Source: Adiantum capillus-veneris (Eukaryota; Streptophyta; Polypodiopsida; Polypodiales; Pteridaceae). Taken from it: a DNA stretch of 64,000 nucleotides. Shown here one piece after another: positions 56,723-64,000 of this stretch; position 1 is the first letter of the stretch, and each line of letters starts with the position of its first letter. Location of the stretch: contig CM043958.1 of NCBI GenBank assembly GCA_014529385.2, positions 139,388,398-139,452,397 on the forward strand, written 5' to 3'. Under the pieces are notes generated by a model, which was given only the letters and a program-made list of their open reading frames with translations, did not search any database and was not told where the DNA came from. The position numbers were made by a program, and so were the translations under genes.

Positions 56723-57700
56723 CTATTTGACTTTTTTGTTGATGGCACAGATATCTTCGATTTCTAGTAGAACAAAATTTAAGCAGTGGATGATATCATT
56801 CGTAACACAAGAGAACAGGCTTTTGGAAGCGTCAGAAATCCATCTAAATTTATGCTTATGATTCTTATATGTTGGGAAGAGTACAGGAATTTTCAGAGAG
56901 TCGGGACTATAACCGAGTCCTGATAATTCATTGTTCAATGTTGTAGCTACGCAAAGTGGAGAGTACTCAAGTTTAAGAAAGTCATTACTATTAAGTCTTG
57001 AATTGGCAGCCTCAAATGCCAATTTTTTACATATAAAGGATGCCGTATTTGAGGCTTTATCTAGGCCAATAATGAGCCATTTCTTTTTAGTATCAAAAAT
57101 AGAGGTCTTTATTTTCGGCGTAAGCCAGGTAGTATGAGTGCTTAGCCATACTTGTGGCATAAGACTGATCTTTTTCCAAAAAATTCTTTTGAGTGTTGAA
57201 GTAAGTTGGAAGTGAACTTCCTCCTCCGGTTGGAGTTTTAAGGCCAAGTCGGCCAGGCATTCAAGTAGTGCCAATAAGGCACTTTGAGGATTTAGTGGAA
57301 AAGGAGGAATATGATTCAAGCCTTTACTCAAGAGACTCCTTACTTGAGGATCCGAAATGATTTCTAAGTTAGATGTACAAACATGTAAACCAAAGTCAGT
57401 GAACTTTTTACAGAATTTTTGAAATAGATGATAAGAGCAGATTGGTATCTCATTATTATGGAGAAACTCATTGGAATAAAAAAGATTCTTAATAGGCGGC
57501 AAGTATTTCCATCCAATCATCACATCTTTTAGTAATAAATTCGATCCAAAAATATGTCCAAAACATTCTGCAAAGATAGATTGGGGAGTAAAGAAATCCA
57601 AAATCTTGCTCGTAAACAAGGAATGTGAGATAATCTTTTTACACACTTCTTCCTTTGGAGGTAGGTAACGTCTTCCGCCAGCAATCCTTCGATCCTGCAT
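56723..57700 (-). pseudogene. Penelope-like reverse transcriptase, N-terminal half
   Basis: A 325-codon frame on the minus strand. It contains the signature that opens Penelope-like RTs (VRSLLSKGLNHIPPFPLNP near residue 125), the element typical of their nucleotide/primer grip (KKWLIIGLDKASNTASFI near 215) and the K-x-H-K…R-x-I-x-x motif (PTYKNHKHKFRWISDASKS near 290). The catalytic palm with Y-x-D-D is not present: the frame stops at 56723 where gypsy-derived DNA begins, so the 3' half and any GIY-YIG endonuclease are gone. An upstream part of the same gene continues at 57702-60650. Assignment is by motif recognition; a related domesticated RT is possible. Confidence 0.62.
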
Positions 57701-57701
57701 A

Positions 57702-57917
57702 TTACATATCCAAAAGGTTTCTGATTGGTAGGTTTCTTCCCCTACCTCTCACATAACTTCTACCTCTCCCTCTTCCAAACACAGATTCACTCAAGGAGGG
57801 AGTTAAGAAAGAGGTGTAAGACGCCGCCGGAGAGACAAGAGTATTAGGACGTTTGGAAACTTGAGATTCATCCTCTTCAATATTCGGTTTGCCCAACCAT
57901 ACTTTTGATACCTTTAA
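57702..57917 (-). pseudogene. Penelope-like element, arginine-glycine linker
   Basis: About 70 codons just upstream of the RT frame and in another frame, ending RGRGRNLPIRNLLDM. The segment FGRGRGRSYVRGRGR resembles an RNA-binding RGG-like tract or nuclear signal. Its 5' side is cut by TTAA element E2, at 57914-57917. Confidence 0.5.
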
Positions 57918-59237
57918 CACTAGAATGGTAACATGACACTTTTGTGTCCTGTTAAGTGACCATTTTGCTTGAATTATTTGAAGAGTATGAAAATGAATTT
58001 CTAGGTGCTATATATCCAAAAATTTGCCTTATGAGCTGAAAAAAAACTTGGCTTTTTTTTTGGAGTATCGATCTCACCATTAACCTTACTCTTGCACAAC
58101 ATTTTTGAACCTAAACTGTGTGAAAAAACGGGTCCTGTTTTTGGCTTTTTTTCAATTTTTGGCAACTATACCACTCTAAACTTCATGTTTGTGAGTTTTA
58201 GATGGCTAGAGGTTAGGACTTCATAGTCCTCAACATGTTTTGATGCTTGTAGGGAGAGCTAAGTGTTAAAATTGAAAGTTATGACCAATTTACAAGAATT
58301 GCATAATCCTGTTTTTGGCCAAAATTAGCACTTATATGATTTTTTTGGTGGCTTTCTTGATATCTAAATTCAATTTTGATTGTGTAAGTTTATTGTATAA
58401 CATAAAGATAATCTTCCTTGAGTTTTGGGGAACCTAATATGCTATATAGCATAGTATATGATGATGGTTGAGTTTTTTGATTGCTGAAGAATACGATACA
58501 TTTTAGAGTAGCAAGTATAACTTTCTCAATATTGCTAGTTTCGTAGGCCAATTGTGTGTATTTTGTAGGTAGTAACCATATCTAATCATAGATTAAAAAC
58601 TTGGCTAGATATTGAGTAGTTTCTATGGGTTTCTAGAGGTCATAATACTAAACCCAGTTTTTTCATGTTTGCTGTATTTAGCACTTTATCATTGCCCCCA
58701 ACGTTCCAATTGTAAGAGATCCATTATCCTTTTGACATGGTCCATGGCTCCTTTTGAATCCAAAGGCCCAAAGGAAACTAAGAAAACATGTATATAGTAT
58801 CTATATTGAGCGTGACTATAGAAACTTTGATGGTAGGTCCGCGGAATGGCAAAAATGCAACTTTTTTGTACCTTTTTTTTTTCCAAAAACAAATTAGTGA
58901 GGTAAAAGCAACCATATGTTTTGGTCACCAACCCATTGAAGTTAATGGGGAATTTTATCTCACATCCTCTAAAAATTTCCACTCTTATTTATATGCAATC
59001 AACCGTAAGAAATTGTTGTTTTGGGAAAAATGCACTGGTCCATCAACTTTGGAGGCTTGTAGTGACCAAGGGATGAGAAAAATTACAAGTTTCTCATTTT
59101 TTCCATATGTAGTAGTTATTGAACTATAAGCTCATGAAAGGATTTTTCAAAATGAGTGGATCTACTATGGTCTTGGAATTTTTTTCCCAAAACCCTGAAA
59201 GGACACTTTTATGTCCTGTTAGGTTACCATTCTAGTG
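57918..59237. mobile_element. TTAA-flanked DNA element E2 (non-autonomous)
   Basis: A 1,320-bp relative of E1, with terminal inverted repeats CACTAGAATGGTAAC at both ends and TTAA at 57914-57917 and 59238-59241. It also carries the subterminal hairpin word GACACTTTTRTGTCC at both ends. It interrupts the Penelope-like coding region: removing it and one TTAA gives GGTGGCTTTAAAGGTATC, a plausible uninterrupted target. No transposase. Confidence 0.78.
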
Positions 59238-59241
59238 TTAA

Positions 59242-60366
59242 AGCCACCATAAGTGGTTAGCAGAGTCCCACACCCATCAGATCCAATCTCTTCAAGTGTG
59301 TCACGCATAATTGATCTATACTGAATAAAGGCAATGAGCTAAGACTAGATCCTTCGCTTGTCCACCAAGCCAAGAGCAAAAGAGGGAAAGGTGAAATTCT
59401 TCTGCTTTATCAGGAAAGATACTAGGCAGATTGTTGAGGGCATACCAAATAGCATGGTCAAACCAAATTATGCTTGACTCGCAAGCATCTTTGGGGTTTA
59501 AGAATCTGCAAGCACACTTAAGGTAAGGCCTGAACACATTCCACACTGTCTCGGTGTAGTAATCAGCATTGCTTTTACTAAAGTTCATCACTCCTTTAGT
59601 TCTTGCATATAAACCTGTATTCGAACTACATTTTTTATCATCAAGGAAACTCATATTGAAAGGAGCTTTAATCAGATCCCCTTTGTCCAAGAGCTGGATC
59701 CCTTTTAGAACTTTAAGTTTGCATTCCTCAATAGTAGCAGGGGCCAAGTTGTCAAGGAAGACCCAGGTTTCCATGGATATGGGTGCAAGAAATCCTTTAT
59801 TCGGAAACATCCACAGCCTGTGCTCTACTCCCAAGGATTCTACCTCAACTTGTCGTGACGGTAAAAAAGGAAAGGCCCCAGAGAATTTCGGTACCATGTC
59901 CAAAAGCGAAGCTTCACTGAGTGAACAAAGGTCTTTCTGAAATTCTTTTACTGCTTCTAATGCAGCTGCATCTCTACAGAAGAGGCTATTCGGTGGAGGG
60001 ACTATAGGCGTAGAGGGAGCTGTAACAAAGATCGGACTAAGCCCGCAAAATTTTCTAAGAAGATTGGACAGTTCAGAACCTTTGGAAGAGAAAGATGCTA
60101 AGTCCTGAATATTTGGAAAGTCCAGCCAGATTCGAAGTAAATTCCATCAAAAGGTTGATACCATCAGATTTATTTTTAACAAGGAGAGCTAGTACTTTAA
60201 CCCATAGGTCAAATGAAATCAGCTAGACAAGAGATAGACTAGACTCCTTCGAAGCATCATAAATTAGGGCAGAAGATTCTCTATCTTGTATACATTTTAG
60301 TACAAGAAGAGAGGCAAGGGAAAGGGGTTCCACAGGAAGAGCCAGTCCGTGGGAAAGGGAAACAAT
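59242..60366 (-). pseudogene. Penelope-like element, N-terminal coding region
   Basis: Coding sequence on the minus strand runs from about 60366 to the E2 insertion. The longest open part (59903-59316) reads MDMVPKFSGAFPFLPSRQ…, with ETVWNVFRPYLKCACRF and SLFCSWLGGQAKDL. Upstream in the same frame is ELSNLLRKFCGLSPIF. Further up, after a frameshift near 60120, comes SLSHGLALPVEPLSLASL with one TAG near 60226. No domain I recognise; similar-sized N-terminal regions precede RT in Penelope-like elements. The start of this segment at 60366 follows a good 3' splice site (TTTTGCAG). Confidence 0.5.
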
Positions 60367-60462
60367 CTGCAAAATTATCATTAGTTAGAATTCCATAGTC
60401 TTGGAAGAGGAGTATAGACCTGAAGATCTAACACAAAGAGTTACATCTTCTTGAATTTTACA

Positions 60463-60643
60463 TCCCTATGAAGATAAGGCCTAGTCCTAAGTGAGATACA
60501 AGGGAAGGTCTTTTCTATTTCTTTAGCTAGTCGTAATTTCTCTGAAATCAGAGATCTTTTTTCTGGGTCAGAGCAGACTTTCATTCTTGCAGTGAACTTT
60601 TCCACGACCTAGTTAACAGAAGTAATAGATCGTGTAAATGATA
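60463..60643 (-). pseudogene. Possible upstream exon of the Penelope-like gene
   Basis: The minus strand encodes VVEKFTARMKVCSDPEKR and RLAKEIEKTFPCISLRTRPY without a stop, then HRD followed by GT (GAT/GTAAAA) at 60461. Splicing from there to the acceptor TTTTGCAG ending at 60367 removes 95 bp, keeps phase 0 on both sides, and skips stops; a TAACTAAT branch-point-like string precedes the acceptor. The 5' side begins after AACTAG, another acceptor-like site, so further exons may lie upstream. Penelope-like elements are known to retain introns. Inference only. Confidence 0.35.
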
Positions 60644-60751
60644 GTATTTAAAGTAAAGTGAGAAACATGAATATAAAGTGGAATGGTAGTGCTAGCAACC
60701 TTTCACCAGTCATGTTAAGAAAACCACAGAGACTGTGTGATAGGACCCCAG

Positions 60752-60784
60752 CCTATTAGAGTATAAACATTATACTATAATAGG
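60752..60784. repeat. Short perfect-loop hairpin
   Basis: CCTATTAGAGTATA, loop AACAT, TATACTATAATAGG: 14-bp arms with one mismatch. No T-tract follows and no element boundary is evident. Confidence 0.6.
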
Positions 60785-60871
60785 CGAAAGTTTCTAGAGT
60801 CATTGTCTGAGAGAGAACAACTGTCAAGTCAATCTCTCTTTTGCGTTTATTGTGTGTGTAGTAGTTCTAAA

Positions 60872-60872
<1 letters not shown>

Positions 60873-60909
<37 letters not shown>
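60873..60909. repeat. AT microsatellite
   Basis: About 18 uninterrupted AT/TA dinucleotides. Confidence 0.95.
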
Positions 60910-60910
<1 letters not shown>

Positions 60911-61487
60911 GCAAACGAACACTAACTGTTCACAGACCAACAATTCTAGAAAAGTACAGTGGATTTGTACAATAATCTATTAGCATTTGAAAATAAATTT
61001 TGTACAAGGTAATGAAGATAACAGAATATAGCTCAAGAATCCTTAAACCCAAAGTCTGGGAAATTTTTCATCACAATAAGAGATCCACCATTTGTTAAGA
61101 ACTGGACGTTTTAATCAAGGAAGGTAGCCCTCACCTGCACCCATAGCCACAAGAAAACAGTTCGTTAGCACGTGACTGTACGCAGGTGATGCTGGGCATC
61201 CCAGTTGTTATCCATGTCACCATGAAAAAAACATAGTTCTTAACTTGTAATTTGTTCTTTTAGATAAAAAGGTTTTTTCTTTTAAAAACAAAGATCCTTG
61301 GCTTTTCTGCCAATCTGATACAGAAGGAACTCAACCCTACAGAGCAGCCATAAATTCTGATTTTATTGTTTTTTTAAAATAAAAGGCATTTTTTTACCAA
61401 TCTTAAGATTTAAAGGAGTTTAAGGAGAAAATCAAATTTTTGATTAGTGAAGGACCAAGTTGGCATTGAAGGTTTTTTTTGCCATTC
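60910..61487. other. Unassigned DNA
   Basis: AT-rich and non-coding. It lies downstream of the G4 pol tail on the minus strand and may be its untranslated region, but no similarity to blocks X or Y was seen. Confidence 0.4.
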
Positions 61488-62441
61488 CTATTTTATCATC
61501 TTGGAATATGCATTCTTGTTGGTTGGGTTGTCCTTCTTTGACTGTGAAGACTCCATTATCCATTTGATTCTCCAAGTAGGCCTGTTGATAGGAGTCTTTG
61601 ATGTTGTTGTAGGCCTTTGTTCACTGTCGGCATTTGGCTTTTGACTAGGATCATTGGAAGACTTAGGAATCCAAATCTCTTGATGACCTTTGTATCTCCT
61701 TTTTTGACTTTGTTGATCCCTAGGTCTTGTTGAGTTCTTGAGATCTTCATGCAGCTCTGGTGTAGTTGCAGTTCGCTTGTGGTTGATTGGTAGCCAAATC
61801 TTTGTATAGCCTATGTAGAATCCTTGTCCAAGAGGAACATTCCTTGAGATTCGTCTTTGTTCTATATCCTCTTAAGAGTTGTGGTAGACCTTAGTATCTT
61901 TCAATGTTGTTCTGTTGTATACATGCTTCTTAGATATCCTAGGATATTGTCGAGTTTGATACCTTATGGGCCTTCTTTCTTGGGAGGGTCTTGATGTTAC
62001 TTCATATGCTCTAACCTGCGGTTTTGATACCCATATCTGTTTATTTCCTCCATAGTACTCCTGTTCTTTTAAGCTCCATTGTGATGCTATCCATCCCATG
62101 TGTTTGTCTTTCTGTGTTGATTTCCTGTCTCTAATCCAAACCGGATCATTGACTTTGACTAAATTGCTCTGAACAAACACTTGCTTGACTATCTTTTGCT
62201 TTCTTGAGTACTTTGGTTGATATATCTTTGCTTTTTTGGGTGTCTCCTTAGAGGTTTCAGTTGGGTCAGCAATTGACTTGAAGTTTTGAAAGCCTGACTT
62301 TCTTGAAGAAACTGATCCATGAGGGTTCTTTGATATAGAGGCATATGTTGTCACACCTTCTTTGCTGATCGGTGGAGCGTCCCCTTTAGCTTTACCTTTG
62401 TCTGCAAGATTTGTCTTTCATTGTTGTGACTTTTGCAAGGC
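61488..62441 (-). pseudogene. Basic pol-tail region with W-[ILV]-x repeats (G4)
   Basis: Same frame as the protease-like domain at 62843-62442. After a TAA at 62442 there is a second stop (TGA) near 62420, and another (TAA) near 61872-61870, before the final TAG at 61490-61488. About 315 codons, basic. Motifs: KQVFVQSN, DPVWIRDRK, KQIWVSKP, TKIWLPINHK and QEIWIPKSS. The sequence between motifs is unlike G1 and G2, so the motif, position and frame are conserved while the rest is not. The copy is dead. Confidence 0.6.
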
Positions 62442-63191
62442 TTAATCTTGCATTAATGGTACCTGTAAATGTTGCTGGCTGCCTCTTGGAAAAGAAAGCA
62501 TTGTGTAGACCTTGTGTTGATCTAACCATTGATGTCCAAGGATTACATCTGCAAGCATTTCCTTTGAAGGCTTCACCTGAAACTTTACTTGCTTTTCATG
62601 ATTTTGTATGCTAAGGGTAGCAACCATTTCTTTTTGTCCTGTACGCAATCCTAGCATTGTTTTGCTCTCATGTTTGCATGGAGTAATCTCTAGAATGCTT
62701 TGGATGTTGTCTGCAACCATATTGCACTTTGCTTCTTTATCCAGTAGAGCATTACATCTGACACTTGCTCCTTTTGTATTGTTGAGAACTATAGCTATTC
62801 TCATTGTTGGTTCTATTGAATATTTTTGTCCAGCTTTTGTCATGGTCGCATCTTAATCTAACTGTGTCTCTATGGAGGGTAGCTTGAGACTATGTTTTCA
62901 AAGCTGACTTGTATCTACTGATTTGACTGGCAATGTCTGGATCTTTGGACTTCCTATAGCTTCCTGGTTGTCTGCAACCTTGTTCTTCTTTACTTCTAGC
63001 TTTGGTGGCATTCTTTTCTCAATAGCTATCATGGTTGCTTTTTGTTCTATTTGGTATGCACTTGCTATTTCCTGATTTGCTTTAAGCTCTTCTGCAGTTC
63101 TGTTCAATGGAGATGAATCATCTTCAATATGATCTGCTTTGATATAAGTCTCCATTTTAATTGTGTTGGATGACTTTGTGCTGTCGTCCAC
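62442..63191 (-). pseudogene. Aspartic-protease-like domain (G4), active site altered
   Basis: One frame from 63191 with a stop near 62898 and a second part from 62843. The first part is a charged linker (DDSSPLNRTAEELKANQE, KKNKVADNQE). The second resembles the post-integrase protease domains of G1 and G2: EPTMRIAIVLNN, then CNALLDKEAKCNMV at the triad position (D-K-E instead of D-S-G, so the catalytic Asp remains but Ser-Gly is lost), ATLSIQNHEKQVKFQV and the end signature DVILGHQWLDQHKV. Identity is low but order, spacing and the following W-repeat region agree. Confidence 0.55.
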
Positions 63192-63504
63192 GGGTGACCA
63201 ATGTTGGTCTTTATTCTTGGTTGTCTCTAAAGACTACATCATGTTGACATTCTATATCTCTGACATCTTCTATTACATTCCCATTATGATGTCGTCTGGT
63301 GTATATCTTTTGTTGTGATCACGTGGAATTGAACTATGATGATCTATGAACTTATTTCAATGGTAGTAGAGATGATTCCCCATCATTCTGCTCGTTTGTC
63401 TCCACATATGCTCACAAATTCAAGAGCATCTTCTAGTTGTGGTTGTCCACATCTTTTCCAAGTGCAAGAAGACACGAGGTTCTTTTCTAGCTAAAAATAT
63501 AGCT

Positions 63505-63849
63505 TTACTTCTCTTGACAGCTCTTCTTCGTTTTCACTGGTGATGTTGCACTTGATCGTCTCAGGATTTCTTTCTGTATTGACTGCCTTTGTTGTGGCAG
63601 TGTCCTTTTGTTGAGCTTTATTTGCAGTTTCTTTGCTTTGATTGCCTGCTTCCGTTGATATCGACTCGTATTGCTATAATAATGCATCTTTTTGCAACTG
63701 TTGAGCATTGTCCTCCTGCATCTGGGTAACCTTTTTGTACTTTCTAGTAAAATCTGTCTCTTTGAAAGATATTTTGGTGGTGACCTTTGTGTAGCTTTCT
63801 GGACTTTAGCTCCCATTGACATTGACTTGTTTGTCACCTGTTCTGGCAA
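63505..63849 (-). pseudogene. Basic low-complexity coding remnant upstream of G4 protease
   Basis: About 114 codons rich in K, R, Q and S in a different frame from the segments downstream. It lies where the integrase C-terminus or linker should be if G4 follows the G1/G2 order, but no integrase motif is visible, and the upstream part of G4 lies beyond the window. Confidence 0.3.
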
Positions 63850-64000
63850 CTTGAGGCCTCACTTTGCATCATCTTTAGATAGTCATTGACTTCAGTTCGG
63901 GCCATCCATATAGGTTTGTACAAGGTCGTGATCTTGCTGATATTCGTTACCATGTGTATCTTGATATGCATATGCGAGCTTGATCACATGTAACTGTTTG
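63850..64000. other. Window end, unassigned
   Basis: No feature identified in the last 150 bases; it probably belongs to the minus-strand G4 element. Confidence 0.3.

Noticed and set aside
60752-60784. Hairpin as a transcription terminator or small RNA gene
   Set aside because: No T-tract or conserved context; eukaryotic DNA, and a 14-bp AT-rich hairpin is too weak as evidence.

Overview
The window looks like a stretch of a large, repeat-rich land-plant nuclear genome. The evidence is nested Ty1/copia and Ty3/gypsy LTR retrotransposons with typical plant primer sites (initiator tRNA-Met for copia, tRNA-Asp for gypsy), a LINE scrap, foldback and TTAA-flanked DNA elements, long TC/GA microsatellites and degenerate TTAGG-type minisatellites. 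I found no intact ordinary host gene, no structural RNA gene and no CRISPR. The species cannot be named from the sequence; a Penelope-like reverse transcriptase would suit a gymnosperm, fern or lycophyte better than a compact angiosperm, but that is inference.

Layout. 0.6-2.15 kb: truncated minus-strand copia relative of Copia-1. 2.15-5.0 kb: decayed minus-strand gypsy 5' leader, tRNA-Asp primer site and LTR (G3). 5-12 kb: mostly unidentified DNA with tandem repeats. 12.0-21.45 kb: minus-strand gypsy material (G2): LTR, a ~1,090-codon 3' ORF with a coiled coil, a palindrome array, a long non-coding block, then the end of pol. 21.45-23.5 kb: microsatellites and a TTAGG/TTATAGG higher-order repeat with a LINE RT fragment. 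23.57-24.47 kb: copy A of a ~0.9-kb repeat; copy B (30.5-36.5 kb) is split by Copia-1 (30838-35906) and followed by gypsy G1 (36480 to about 56715). G1 is itself split by Copia-2 (46142-51709, TSD CAAAT) and a foldback MITE (about 51921-52369). 27.3-28.6 and 57.9-59.2 kb: two ~1.3-kb TTAA-flanked DNA elements. 56.7-60.65 kb: Penelope-like RT pseudogene, interrupted by the second TTAA element. 61.5-63.85 kb: a diverged third copy (G4) of the unusual gypsy pol tail.

The most interesting material is in the gypsy family. First, all three pol tails (G1, G2, G4) encode, in one frame, an aspartic-protease-like domain and then a basic region with repeated W-[IVL]-P motifs; in G1 and G2 these directly follow the integrase C-terminus. 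G1 also has a normal protease before RT, so it encodes two. Second, three gypsy leaders or non-coding segments carry arrays of 22-24 bp palindromes. The arms differ between elements with matched substitutions on both sides, while spacings repeat at about 283-286 bp with a shorter step of about 125-135 bp. Third, the LTR at the 5' end of G1 resembles the LTR beside the 3' ORF of G2, so an intact member may be about 20 kb and carry a large extra ORF in the env-like position. None of the large elements here is intact.
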